Shown one piece after another: positions 42,629-51,498 of a DNA stretch of 64,000 bases. Each line of letters starts with the position of its first letter. The first letter of the stretch is position 1. The position numbers and the translations under genes were made by a program. The notes under the pieces were generated by a model that worked only from the letters and a program-made list of their open reading frames with translations, had not been told where the DNA came from and made no database searches. Source of the DNA: JAAYED01 sp040772225 (GTDB lineage Bacteria > Chloroflexota > Anaerolineae > UBA1429); the NCBI GenBank assembly GCA_040772225.1, contig JAXGYO010000002.1, positions 496,001 to 560,000 of the forward strand. Reading direction: 5' to 3'.

Positions 42629-43635
42629 CAGGGTTGCTGGCTCTGAACCGTTCGAATGAACGCGACGATGTTCTCCGGCGGCACATCTCTCGGGATCGCA
42701 TGGGTCGGAGCCACGATATAGCCGCCGCTACGGCCGATGCGTGCAATCATCTCTCGAATGTGCCCTGGCAGTTCATGCGCCGCGATGCGAGGAAGCACTT
42801 GCTGCGTACTGATACCGCCATAGAAGGTAAGATAGTTCCCATACTCCTGTTTGCACCAGTCTACATCCATGACCTCGGGTTGGAAGGTGTTAAAGATATC
42901 GAGGCCCATCTCGATAAGGTCGGGGAATAGAGACTGCACATCGCCGCACGAATGCTGCATGACGTACTTGCCGGCTGCCTTCACCCGGCTGTACATGATC
43001 GCTACGCGGGGCCCAATGAAGCGCCGCCACAGCCTGGGGCCCATGATCAGCCCTCGCTGTTGCCCCCAGTCGTCGCCAAAGTAGATGCAGTCCACTGGGA
43101 ACGTCAGCATGTGGTCCAGCACCTCCAGGTTGTACTCGAGAATGCGGTCCAGTAGAGCGTCCACAAAAGAGGGGTTCTCGAGCATATCCATGAGAAGAGC
43201 TTCCATGCCTCTCAGTGTCCAGGCACGCTCAAACAACGAGAATCCGATTTCGCCAACCGTAAAGAGACTGGGATTCTCGCTCAGGAGCGCACTCAGGCCC
43301 GCAGCGTTGCGCTTGAGATCGGGCGCTGGAAAGCTGTACCGTGACAAGTTCGGCTCAGCCAGATGGTAGGCATCAACATTGCCGATGTCGCGGTCGATAG
43401 TGCGGTTCCAGACGATGCCAAACTGATCTCGCCAAAAGCCGGGTCGAACCTCCTCAAACCAGCCGTCGCCATAGGCGGCCAGATGATTGCCCATTTTGCT
43501 GGCGAAATTCGGGTCTCTGAGATATGCTGCTGTCTGGTCGTGGGCGTCAGCTGTCAGATTGATCTGCCACGGAGTGACATCGGGTTGTTCGTGGCGCAGT
43601 GCTGCCAGCACACGATCTCTCGGGGTAACGCTCAC
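42628..43635 (-). CDS. Uroporphyrinogen decarboxylase-family protein (methyltransferase-like)
   Basis: A 335-residue URO-D-superfamily protein. The start is GTG 43635, preceded at seven bases by AAGGAG; the frame extends 36 codons upstream into the leader. It has VTPRDRVLAALRHEQPD at the N-terminus and a QHSCGDVQSLFPDLIEMG block, whose His-x-Cys recalls the zinc site of MtaA/CmuA-type corrinoid methyltransferases rather than heme-pathway HemE. The HemE-specific N-terminal arginine motif is absent. It is isolated: no corrinoid protein or methyltransferase partner is adjacent. Many such genes accompany sugar-acid metabolism in Chloroflexota and remain uncharacterised. Confidence 0.7.
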   Translation of the reverse strand: MSVTPRDRVLAALRHEQPDVTPWQINLTADAHDQTAAYLRDPNFASKMGNHLAAYGDGWFEEVRPGFWRDQFGIVWNRTIDRDIGNVDAYHLAEPNLSRYSFPAPDLKRNAAGLSALLSENPSLFTVGEIGFSLFERAWTLRGMEALLMDMLENPSFVDALLDRILEYNLEVLDHMLTFPVDCIYFGDDWGQQRGLIMGPRLWRRFIGPRVAIMYSRVKAAGKYVMQHSCGDVQSLFPDLIEMGLDIFNTFQPEVMDVDWCKQEYGNYLTFYGGISTQQVLPRIAAHELPGHIREMIARIGRSGGYIVAPTHAIPRDVPPENIVAFIRTVQSQQP

Positions 43636-43761
43636 CTTGTGACTCCTTGTATATATATGTGTGTATGATCGCTGCCCGGATATTGTAACCGATGAGTGCG
43701 GCAGATGCACCAGTACACCCGGAATTCCTGGAAACTGGTCCAATCTGGGCCAAAAAACCTA

Positions 43762-43789
43762 TTGACATTCCAGGATTTCTTGTTACACT
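43762..43789 (+). promoter_or_regulatory. Upstream promoter (P1) of the sigma factor leader
   Basis: Consensus TTGACA at 43762-43767 and TACACT at 43784-43789, spacer 16. Predicted start near 43796, 340 bases before the rpoD start codon. Confidence 0.65.
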
Positions 43790-43907
43790 TATCTTTTGGT
43801 ACCCTATGGCGGTATATCCACGGCTACCTGGCACAGCACACGACCGGTCCGGTCAACCGGCCTTCGGAGCTGTTCTTTTTTGGCCCGAGGCCAGTGCTCA
43901 ATACCTG

Positions 43908-43936
43908 TTGACATATAACGGCGCATATGCTATTCT
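43908..43936 (+). promoter_or_regulatory. Second promoter (P2) of the sigma factor leader
   Basis: Consensus TTGACA at 43908-43913 and TATTCT at 43931-43936, spacer 17. Predicted start near 43943. Confidence 0.7.
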
Positions 43937-43942
43937 ATAGTC

Positions 43943-44054
43943 ACAGCCGGGTGATAGGGATTCAGCGCGATCCCCGTGGATACGTGCCGCGAGTCTTACA
44001 CGCAAGCCTCGGCTCGCTGCTATAGCGCCGGTGGCTTGAGCTCGGCGTTTTTTG
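43943..44054 (+). ncRNA. Candidate structured leader RNA or small RNA upstream of rpoD
   Basis: About 110 bases between promoter P2 and a terminator-like hairpin. Three local hairpins can be drawn: GGGAT/ATCCC (43957-43974), GCC-gc-GAG/CTCGGC (43986-44013), and CGCCG/CGGCG (44026-44047) followed by six T. It matches no tRNA and no riboswitch I can name. It could be an attenuator controlling rpoD or a separate small RNA. Confidence 0.35.
44024..44053 (+). terminator. Terminator-like hairpin in the rpoD leader
   Basis: Stem AGCGCCG/CGGCGTT (44024-44030 with 44043-44049, one G-U pair), a loop of about 12 bases, and the run TTTTTT at 44048-44053. It lies 80 bases before the sigma factor start codon. 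Confidence 0.6.
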
Positions 44055-44132
44055 TTTGTATCACCGTGAGTCAGGTGGGGGCCTGCGGAGCGGTGTTAAG
44101 GTTGATGTCTGGATGGGGGGATTTGTAATTCA

Positions 44133-45395
44133 ATGTCTACAGAGATGGATGAGAAGGCCCTGGCGACGATCGAGCCGCTCATGGCCAAGGCAGAGAAGCA
44201 GGGTTTTGTGACCCTGGACGATATCATGGAGGTGTTCCCTGAGGCCGAGGACAATCTTGAGGGCCTCGAGGAGCTGTTTATCAGCCTGAGCGAAGAGGGC
44301 ATTCAGGTCGTCTACAAGGACGATCCCGAGGATCCCGAGGATGAGGAGACTGAGGCTGAGAGTGAGCCCGACGTCGCCCTCAAGCCACGGAACGGCTCCA
44401 ACAGCGAAGAGGCGCCGGACTTGCTCGCCGAGGAGCGTGAGGAGGAAGAGGAGGAGCCTGCTCCGTCGCCGCTCAGCGAGATCGCAAGTGATGACACGAT
44501 CAGCCTCTACCTCAAGGAGATGGCTCGCGTGCCACTGCTCACCGCGGAGCAGGAAGTGAGTCTGTCCCGCGATTACGAGATTGGCCGTGAAGCCAAGGAG
44601 CGCATGGATAGTGACGAGGGTGAGCTCTCCGAGGACGAAAAGGATGAGCTGTATCGCCTTGTCCAGCGCGGTGAGGCAGCGCGATCGCACATGATTCGCG
44701 CCAACACACGTCTTGTGGTGAGTATCGCGAAGCGGTATCTCGGGCAGGGTGTGCCTTTTCTGGATCTGATCCAGGAGGGAAATCTGGGCCTGATCAAGGC
44801 TGTGGAAAAGTTTGATTATCATCGCGGCCACCGCTTTAGCACGTATGCGACATGGTGGATTCGCCAGTCGATCACGCGCGCGCTGGCGGATCAAGGCCGC
44901 GTGATTCGCTTGCCAGTGCATCTAAGCGATCGCATCCGCAAGGTCTATCAGGTTGCGCAGCAACTCGAACAGGATTGGGGGCGCCAGCCCACCCCGGAAG
45001 AGATCGCGGAGGAACTGGGCTTGCCTGCACAAAAGGTGCAGTGGATGCTCAAGGTCTCCCAGCGGCCCTTGTCCCTGGAAAAGCCAGTGGGCGAGGAAGA
45101 GGACAGCGAACTGGGTAGCTTTATCCCCGATCGGGAGGCACCAACGCCCTCGGATACCGCATATCACTCGATGCTGCAAGACAAACTGGAGGACGTCCTG
45201 ACGACGCTCTCTCCGCGCGAAGCGCGCATTCTTCAGCTTCGCTTTGGACTGCAGGATGGGCGCAGTTATACGCTTGAGGAGGTCGGTCGCAAGTTCGGCC
45301 TGACGCGAGAGCGCATCCGGCAGATCGAACACGAGGCCTTGGACCGGTTGCGCCATCCGAGCCGCAGCCGCCAACTCCGCGACTATATGGTGTAG
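44133..45395 (+). CDS. rpoD: RNA polymerase primary sigma factor (RpoD/SigA)
   Basis: A 420-residue sigma70. Region 1.1 (about 1-65) is followed by a very acidic linker of Asp/Glu runs. Region 1.2 follows (DTISLYLKEMARVPLLTAEQE), then region 2 with GLIKAVEKFDYHRGHRFSTYATWWIRQSI, region 3, and region 4.2 with the helix-turn-helix TLEEVGRKFGLTRERIRQIE. Presence of region 1.1 and full region 2.4/4.2 marks a primary, not alternative, factor. This agrees with the TTG-TATAAT-like promoters seen all over the window. The gene has two upstream promoters and a structured leader; the ATG has no strong ribosome-binding site. Confidence 0.95.
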   Translation: MSTEMDEKALATIEPLMAKAEKQGFVTLDDIMEVFPEAEDNLEGLEELFISLSEEGIQVVYKDDPEDPEDEETEAESEPDVALKPRNGSNSEEAPDLLAEEREEEEEEPAPSPLSEIASDDTISLYLKEMARVPLLTAEQEVSLSRDYEIGREAKERMDSDEGELSEDEKDELYRLVQRGEAARSHMIRANTRLVVSIAKRYLGQGVPFLDLIQEGNLGLIKAVEKFDYHRGHRFSTYATWWIRQSITRALADQGRVIRLPVHLSDRIRKVYQVAQQLEQDWGRQPTPEEIAEELGLPAQKVQWMLKVSQRPLSLEKPVGEEEDSELGSFIPDREAPTPSDTAYHSMLQDKLEDVLTTLSPREARILQLRFGLQDGRSYTLEEVGRKFGLTRERIRQIEHEALDRLRHPSRSRQLRDYMV

Positions 45396-45405
45396 CTAAC
45401 AGTTG

Positions 45406-45440
45406 CGCCCGCACGGTCTCCTTGAGGGACTGTGCGGGCG
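45406..45440 (+). terminator. Terminator hairpin after rpoD
   Basis: CGCCCGCAC (45406-45414) pairs with GTGCGGGCG (45432-45440), with inner GTC/GGAC pairing; the tail GTGTCTGTGTGG is only moderately T-rich. Confidence 0.6.
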
Positions 45441-45471
45441 TGTCTGTGTGGGGCAAACTCTGCACGCGATG

Positions 45472-45500
45472 TTGTCACCCGGCAGTGCATATGTTATACT
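45472..45500 (+). promoter_or_regulatory. Sigma70-type promoter of the purA/purine cluster
   Basis: TTGTCA at 45472-45477 and TATACT at 45495-45500, spacer 17. Predicted start near 45507, about 170 bases before the purA start codon. Confidence 0.7.
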
Positions 45501-45551
45501 TCGCTCGTCGTAGACAATAGATCGCGCGCAAGACAGCGGCGTCTCCTGCCG

Positions 45552-45573
45552 GCACCAGATCAGCATCTGGTGC
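45552..45573 (+). promoter_or_regulatory. Stable hairpin in the purA leader
   Basis: Perfect 9-base arms (GCACCAGAT, complement ATCTGGTGC) with a four-base CAGC loop, inside the 170-base leader. No T-run follows directly. It could be an operator, an mRNA stabiliser or part of a riboswitch; I recognise no known motif. Confidence 0.45.
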
Positions 45574-45675
45574 TGAGTGTACGGGGCGCCTTTCGCCTAT
45601 TGTCGGGCGCTCACCGCGGCACCACATCATATGTAGAACCCGAGTTCGTCCTTCGTTTTTCCATAAGGAGGCAAG

Positions 45676-46962
45676 ATGCCGGTAACCATCGTGCTTGGCG
45701 CGCAGTGGGGTGATGAGGGAAAAGGCAAGATCACCGATCACCTGGCTGAGCGTGCAGCGATGGTGGTACGCTACCAGGGCGGCACCAATGCCGGCCACAC
45801 CATCGTTTCGGGCGAGACGGTGCTCAAGCTGCATCAGGTGCCATCGGGCATCACCCGACCCAACGTCGCGGCCGTGATGGCTCACGGCATGGTAATCACC
45901 CCCCCTGCTCTGCTTGAAGAACTCGCCATGCTGCACGACCAGGGAATCAGTACCGAAAACCTGCACATCAGTGGCAATGCGCACCTTGTCATGCCGTATC
46001 ACCTGGCCTTTGATGCGCTAGAGGAAGAGCAACGGGGAGAGCACGCTCTGGGGACCACCAGACGCGGGATCGGACCGGCCTACGCAGACAAGTACCGGCG
46101 GCGCGGCCTTCGGATGCAGGACTTGATCGATCGCGACAGGTTTGCGAGGCGCGTGGCCGAGGCCCTTGTCAGCGTCAATGCAGAGCTTCAAGGGCTTTAC
46201 CATCATCCGGGGTTTACCGTCGACGAGATCGTCAGTGCCTATGACCCGTGTCGGGAGGCGCTGGCCCCTTATGTTACAGACACAGCGCAACTCATCCACA
46301 GCTATCTCGCCGAGGGCAAGCCCGTACTGCTGGAAGGCGCCCAGGCAACGATGCTGGACATCGACTTTGGGACCTACCCCTTTGTGACGTCATCCTCGCC
46401 CACGGCGGGAGGCGCCTGCCAGGGATCCGGGATCAGCCCGTTAGACGTCGACGAGATCGTGGGTGTGGTCAAGGCCTACACATCGCGCGTCGGCACGGGC
46501 CCCTTCCCCACCGAACTCTTTGACGAGGTCGGCGACTGGATCGTCACGCAAGGAAACGAGTATGGTACAACCACGGGCCGCCGCCGGCGTTGCGGTTGGA
46601 TCGATGTGGTCAGCCTGAGATATGCCGCGCAGGTCAATGGCTTTTCTGGTCTGGCGCTCACGCGGCTGGATGTACTGACCGGCCTGAATGAGCTGCGCAT
46701 CTGCACCGGCTATCGCCTGCCAGACGGCACGCTGACCGATGTCTATCCGACGGATCCCGAGCTTCTGGCACATGTGCAAGCCGAGTACGAGACGCTCCCA
46801 GGATGGGAAGAAGATATCAGTCACTTGCGCACGATAAAAGAGCTGCCCGAAACCGCTCGAGCATACTGCGAAAGGGTGTCTGAGTTGGTCGGGGTGCCAA
46901 TCTCCTTGATCTCCGTAGGCGCAGAGCGCCAGGATCTGATCGCTCTGCGCTGGCCGATATAG
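45676..46962 (+). CDS. purA: Adenylosuccinate synthetase
   Basis: A 428-residue enzyme making adenylosuccinate from IMP, aspartate and GTP, the first step of the adenine branch. Landmarks: the P-loop region GAQWGDEGKGKITD, GGTNAGHT, TTRRGIGPAYADK, and the late GTTTGRRRRCGW. AAGGAGG precedes the ATG. Length is standard. It is the first gene of the purine cluster with its own promoter and a 170-base leader. A stem-loop separates it from guaB, so it may be partly uncoupled from the genes downstream. Confidence 0.97.
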   Translation: MPVTIVLGAQWGDEGKGKITDHLAERAAMVVRYQGGTNAGHTIVSGETVLKLHQVPSGITRPNVAAVMAHGMVITPPALLEELAMLHDQGISTENLHISGNAHLVMPYHLAFDALEEEQRGEHALGTTRRGIGPAYADKYRRRGLRMQDLIDRDRFARRVAEALVSVNAELQGLYHHPGFTVDEIVSAYDPCREALAPYVTDTAQLIHSYLAEGKPVLLEGAQATMLDIDFGTYPFVTSSSPTAGGACQGSGISPLDVDEIVGVVKAYTSRVGTGPFPTELFDEVGDWIVTQGNEYGTTTGRRRRCGWIDVVSLRYAAQVNGFSGLALTRLDVLTGLNELRICTGYRLPDGTLTDVYPTDPELLAHVQAEYETLPGWEEDISHLRTIKELPETARAYCERVSELVGVPISLISVGAERQDLIALRWPI

Positions 46963-46975
46963 CGACCCCACTGCT

Positions 46976-46995
46976 GCCTGCTCACCTGAGCAGGC
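46976..46995 (+). promoter_or_regulatory. Hairpin between purA and guaB
   Basis: GCCTGCTCA (46976-46984) and its exact complement TGAGCAGGC (46987-46995) form a tight stem in the 60-base gap. No T-run follows. It may modulate read-through or mRNA stability between purA and guaB. Confidence 0.45.
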
Positions 46996-47022
46996 GGCGC
47001 TCCTTACTGCGTTGGAGGATGG

Positions 47023-48510
47023 ATGAGCGGAATAGACGACAGGTTTCCAGAAGCACTTACTTTTGACGATGTTCTTCTCGTGCCGGGCTTTTCGGAGGTA
47101 TTACCGGACGCCGTCGACGTGTCCACGATATTGACACCTCAGATACGCCTCGCCATCCCCATCCTGTCCGCAGCCATGGATACGGTGACAGAGGCTAGAC
47201 TCGCCATCGCTCTGGCGCGCGAGGGCGGACTGGGCATCATCCACCGCAATTGCTCGATCGAGGAGCAGGTCGCCGAAGTGGACAAGGTCAAGCGGAGTGA
47301 ATCGGGGATGATCGTGGACCCGATCACCCTGCCACCGACAGCCACCCTCGGCGACGCCAAGGGCCTCATGGCGTACTATCACATCTCGGGTGTGCCCATC
47401 ACTGAGGGTACGCGCCTCGTAGGTATCCTTACCAACCGCGATATTCGCTTCGCCACCGATGACTCCCGTCCGGTAACCGAGTTGATGACCTCCAAAGGCC
47501 TGGTTACGGCGCCGATCGGCACCACCCTGGACGAGGCACAGGAGATCTTGCAGGAGCATCGTATCGAAAAACTGCCTCTGGTCGATGACCACTTTAACCT
47601 CAAGGGGTTGATCACCGTCAAGGACATCCAGAAGAAGCGCGACTATCCGAGCGCATCCTCCGACTCTGGCGGACGTCTCCTCGTGGGAGCAGCTATCGGC
47701 GTCGGGGCGGACTATATGGAGCGCGCGACTGCACTGGTCAAGGCAGGCGTCGATATGCTGGCACTGGACACAGCTCACGGCCATTCGGCCATGGTGCTCC
47801 GTGCAACCACTCAAATCCGAGAAGCGTTTCCTGGCATCTCTATCTCTGCAGGAAACGTGGTTACCGCCGAAGGCACGCGGGACCTGATCCGGGCCGGCGC
47901 GGACGTGATCAAGGTCGGCGTTGGCGCTGGCTCCATCTGCACGACGCGAGTGGTCGCGGGCTGCGGTATGCCGCAGCTCACGGCGATCGCTGATTGTGCA
48001 GAAGCCGCGGCGGAATTTGATATACCCGTGGTCGCTGACGGCGGGATCCGCTATTCTGGCGACATCGTCAAAGCTCTGGCCGCTGGCGCCCGTGCAGTCA
48101 TGCTGGGCGGCATGCTTGCGGGCGTGGACGAGAGCCCGGGCGAACTGGTTATCTACGAGGGTCGCCGCTTTAAAGAGTACCGGGGTATGGGTTCGGTTGG
48201 GGCCATGCGCGGTGGGTACGGGCGTGATCGCTATGCCACCGAGCAGGCGCGCACTTCTGTCCGGTCTTCGGGCAAGATCATCCCGGAGGGGATCGAGGCG
48301 CGGGTGGCCTACCGGGGTAGCCTGGGCGAAAGCGTGTATCAGCTTGTCGGCGGGCTGCGTTCGGGTATGGGCTATGTCGGTGCCTCCAGCCTGGACGAAC
48401 TGCAGAAACGTGCCCGATTCGTGCGCATCAGCACCGCGGGCTATGTAGAGAGCCATCCCCATAGCGTGCTGATCACCAAGGAAGCACCCAACTATCAGCT
48501 CCAGCCCTAG
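47023..48510 (+). CDS. guaB: Inosine-5'-monophosphate dehydrogenase
   Basis: A 495-residue IMPDH oxidising IMP to XMP with NAD+, the committed guanine step. The TIM-barrel start LTFDDVLLVPGFSEVLP is followed by two CBS domains (about 95-215), DTAHGHS, the IMP-phosphate region and the catalytic Cys loop GAGSICTTRVVAGCG. The flap YRGMGSVGAM then leads to the C-terminal catalytic Arg-Tyr region. GGAGGATGG precedes ATG 47023. It lies 15 bases before purL. Length and domains are standard. Confidence 0.97.
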   Translation: MSGIDDRFPEALTFDDVLLVPGFSEVLPDAVDVSTILTPQIRLAIPILSAAMDTVTEARLAIALAREGGLGIIHRNCSIEEQVAEVDKVKRSESGMIVDPITLPPTATLGDAKGLMAYYHISGVPITEGTRLVGILTNRDIRFATDDSRPVTELMTSKGLVTAPIGTTLDEAQEILQEHRIEKLPLVDDHFNLKGLITVKDIQKKRDYPSASSDSGGRLLVGAAIGVGADYMERATALVKAGVDMLALDTAHGHSAMVLRATTQIREAFPGISISAGNVVTAEGTRDLIRAGADVIKVGVGAGSICTTRVVAGCGMPQLTAIADCAEAAAEFDIPVVADGGIRYSGDIVKALAAGARAVMLGGMLAGVDESPGELVIYEGRRFKEYRGMGSVGAMRGGYGRDRYATEQARTSVRSSGKIIPEGIEARVAYRGSLGESVYQLVGGLRSGMGYVGASSLDELQKRARFVRISTAGYVESHPHSVLITKEAPNYQLQP

Positions 48511-48525
48511 GCACAGTCAAGGAAA

Positions 48526-51498
48526 ATGCCCAATAGCGTTGGCAAGGTTCTGGCTAAAGAGGATCTCGTGGAACAAATCGTGCGTGTTGAAGTGATCTCG
48601 CGACCGGGTGAGATGCCAGCCGGTTATCTGCTGGACGACGTCTCTGCTCTCGGCATTCAGGGTGTCCAGCGGGTCAAGCGCTCGTCGCTCTACTTTATCG
48701 CGGGCACGCTGACAGAGGCGGAGATCGCGCAGATATGCTCAGCCCTACTGGTGGACCCGATCGTTCAGACAGCCCACTGGGGAGACGCCACTGCCCCGGT
48801 CGACACGCCGGACGGAGCCGTGCGCATCGAGGTGGGTTTGCTCCCCGGCGTTACAGATACCGTGGCAGCCAATGTCCTGTCGAGAGCACGGATGCTGGGC
48901 ATCACGGGCATCGATGCGGTTGCCACAGGTGAGAGCTACCTGCTATGGGGACAGCTTGGGACGGATGAACAGCGCACCATCGCCGAGCGCCTATTGTACA
49001 ATGCCGTAATCCAGTACTACCACCTGGGCCAATTGGAGCCGCACGTCGGCGTCCCGCTGCAGCACACCGAGCCCGTCGCACAGCAGGTCCCCCTGCGCGA
49101 TCTCGATGACACCAGCCTGCTGGCGCTGTCTCGTGACCGTTTGCTGTCGCTGGACCTCGCAGAGATGCAGGCTATCCAGCGTTACTTCTGCAGCGAGGAG
49201 CGCGAACCGACCGACGTCGAACTGGAGAGTCTGGCACAAACCTGGTCGGAGCACTGTGTCCACAAGACCTTCAAGGCGCAGGTAACCTACCGGGAGACGA
49301 CTGAAGAAGGCACGGTCGTGGAAGAGATCGATAGCCTGATCAAGACCTATCTTCAGGCGGCGACAAACGAGATTGCCGCGCCCTTTGTGCGATCCGCCTT
49401 TGTCGACAACGCCGGGATCATCGCCTTTGGCGACCATGAACTCTCGTTCAAGGTCGAGACCCACAACCACCCCTCGGCGCTCGAGCCCTTTGGCGGCGCC
49501 AATACCGGCGTCGGTGGCGTTGTGCGTGACATCATGGGCGTCAGCGCCAGACCGATCGCCAACACCGATGTGCTCTGCTTTGGCCCACTCGATGCTGATC
49601 CGGGTAATCTCGCCAACGGCGTTTTGCACCCGCGCCGTATCTACAATGGCGTGGTGCACGGTGTCGAGGATTATGGCAACAAGATGGGCATTCCCACAGT
49701 GAATGGCGCCATCTATTTCCACCCGGGGTACACGGCCAACCCTCTCGTGTATTGTGGGTGCGCCGGCATCGCCCCGTCCGGTGCCCATCCCAGGGGCGCG
49801 AATCCGGGCGACCTGGTGGTCGTCCTGGGCGGACGCACCGGACGCGACGGGCTGCACGGTGCCACATTCTCTTCGATTGAGCTGACCGACGAGACGGGGG
49901 TCACCTCTGGCGGCGCTGTGCAGATTGGCAATCCCATCGTAGAAAAGATGACGCTGGATGCTCTGCTGGTCGCTCGTGATGAGCACCTCTATACGGCGAT
50001 CACGGACTGCGGCGCCGGTGGCCTTTCCTCCGCTGTCAGCGAGATGGGCGAAGAGATAGGGGTATCGGTGCAACTGGACCGAGTCCCGCTCAAGTACCAG
50101 GGTCTGGCGCCCTGGGAGATCTGGCTCTCGGAGGCACAGGAGCGCATGGTGATCGCGGCGCCTCCGGAGAACGAGGCGCGCCTGCGCGAGATCTGCGATG
50201 CTCACTCCGTTGAGATGACCGTCATTGGCACCTTCTCAGGCGATGGGCGCCTGCACTTGCGTTACGGCGAGAACGTCGTGGCCGACCTGTCTATGGCGTT
50301 CCTGCATGGCGGTTTGCCGCGCCGGCACCTGGCAGCCGAGTGGTCAGCCCCCGCTACCAGCCGGGCAAAGACAGACGGACTCGCCGGGGACGAACTGGCG
50401 ACCTGCCTGCTGGCCATGTTGGCTGATCCCAATGTGCGCAGCAAAGAGGATGTCATCCGCCGGTATGACCATGAGGTGCAAGGGGGCACAGTGGTCAAGC
50501 CGATGGTCGGGACACGGGCGCAGGGCCCCGGCGATGCGGCTGTGATCCGTCCGCTGGACACGTCGGACTCGTGGCAAGGGTTCGCGCTCGGGGCAGCCTT
50601 TAACCCCGCCTACGGTGATCTCGATCCATACGCGATGGCCATCTCAGCGATCGACGAGGCTGTGCGCAACGTGGTGTGCGTGGGCGCAGATCCCGACCGC
50701 ACGGCGATTCTGGACAACTTTTGCTGGGGCAATCCGGGCTATCCGGACCGGCTGGGCACACTGGTAAGGGCACTAAAGGGATGCTACGACGGCGCGATGG
50801 CCTATCGCACACCCTTTATTTCGGGCAAGGATAGCCTCAACAACGAATACATGGACACAGTGACCGGTCATCAGGTCTCCATACCGCCCTCGCTTCTGAT
50901 TTCCTCCATTGGCTTGATGGACGACGTGCGCTGTGCGTGCACCTCCGATCTCAAAACTCCAGGCGATGCCATCTATCTGCTCGGCGAGACCCGAGCGGAG
51001 TTGGGCGGCAGCCTGTACGCCGCGCTGGGACATGCAGAAGGGTTTGACCCTCCGGGACAGGCACGCCATGGTCCCGCTATCGCCAGAGTATTGCACCGTG
51101 CCATAGTGGAGAGCCTCGTGGCCGCTTGCCACGACTGCTCCGAGGGAGGTCTGGGCGTCGCTCTCGCGGAGATGGCTATGGCGGGCGACCTGGGCGCGGA
51201 GGTACATGTGGCGTCGATGCCATGGTTGACCGACCAGGCCGGCTCCACGGACATGCTGCTGTTCTCCGAATCCAACGGCCGCTATCTGGTCGAGGTGCGC
51301 GAGGCCGATCGATCGGCCTTTGAGTCACTGATTGACGGCCTGCCAAGCGCCTGTATAGGTCACGTCACCGCTGGACGAAACGTCACCGTCTATGGGGCTG
51401 AAACTCAAGCCCCCGAGTTCACACTCGCGTTAGAAACCATCGAGTCGGCCTGGCGAGGGCACATAGCACCTGTGCCTGCCGCGGAGGCGTTGTCATGA
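48526..51498 (+). CDS. purL: Phosphoribosylformylglycinamidine synthase, PurL with fused PurS-like N-terminus
   Basis: A 990-residue FGAM synthase. Residues about 15-175 contain two PurS-like beta-alpha-beta units (VRVEVISRPGEMPAGYLL and VRIEVGLLPGVTDTVA). The ordinary PurL catalytic part follows, with QTWSEHCVHKTFK, KVETHNHPSALEPFGGANTGVGG and, in the second half, FNPAYGDLDPYAMA. Small PurL is about 750 residues and needs separate PurS; large PurL is about 1,300 and carries PurS-like, PurL and glutaminase domains. This is an intermediate: PurS fused, glutaminase (PurQ) separate. It overlaps purQ by four bases (ATGA). No separate purS is present. Confidence 0.93.
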   Translation: MPNSVGKVLAKEDLVEQIVRVEVISRPGEMPAGYLLDDVSALGIQGVQRVKRSSLYFIAGTLTEAEIAQICSALLVDPIVQTAHWGDATAPVDTPDGAVRIEVGLLPGVTDTVAANVLSRARMLGITGIDAVATGESYLLWGQLGTDEQRTIAERLLYNAVIQYYHLGQLEPHVGVPLQHTEPVAQQVPLRDLDDTSLLALSRDRLLSLDLAEMQAIQRYFCSEEREPTDVELESLAQTWSEHCVHKTFKAQVTYRETTEEGTVVEEIDSLIKTYLQAATNEIAAPFVRSAFVDNAGIIAFGDHELSFKVETHNHPSALEPFGGANTGVGGVVRDIMGVSARPIANTDVLCFGPLDADPGNLANGVLHPRRIYNGVVHGVEDYGNKMGIPTVNGAIYFHPGYTANPLVYCGCAGIAPSGAHPRGANPGDLVVVLGGRTGRDGLHGATFSSIELTDETGVTSGGAVQIGNPIVEKMTLDALLVARDEHLYTAITDCGAGGLSSAVSEMGEEIGVSVQLDRVPLKYQGLAPWEIWLSEAQERMVIAAPPENEARLREICDAHSVEMTVIGTFSGDGRLHLRYGENVVADLSMAFLHGGLPRRHLAAEWSAPATSRAKTDGLAGDELATCLLAMLADPNVRSKEDVIRRYDHEVQGGTVVKPMVGTRAQGPGDAAVIRPLDTSDSWQGFALGAAFNPAYGDLDPYAMAISAIDEAVRNVVCVGADPDRTAILDNFCWGNPGYPDRLGTLVRALKGCYDGAMAYRTPFISGKDSLNNEYMDTVTGHQVSIPPSLLISSIGLMDDVRCACTSDLKTPGDAIYLLGETRAELGGSLYAALGHAEGFDPPGQARHGPAIARVLHRAIVESLVAACHDCSEGGLGVALAEMAMAGDLGAEVHVASMPWLTDQAGSTDMLLFSESNGRYLVEVREADRSAFESLIDGLPSACIGHVTAGRNVTVYGAETQAPEFTLALETIESAWRGHIAPVPAAEALS

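Noticed and set aside
43692..43940. Small + strand frame of 82 codons after promoter P1
   Set aside because: No ribosome-binding site, spans both promoters, and has no domain or hydrophobic pattern of a real small protein.
43943..44054. A tRNA gene, possibly selC because selA is in the window
   Set aside because: No acceptor/T-arm pairing and no GTTCRANNC-like T-loop can be found here or in other gaps; only hairpins and a terminator are visible.
47101..48462. Minus-strand open frame of 453 codons
   Set aside because: It lies opposite guaB, which has all IMPDH motifs; it is a high-GC shadow.
48991..50205. Minus-strand open frame of 404 codons
   Set aside because: It is opposite purL and has no recognisable domain.
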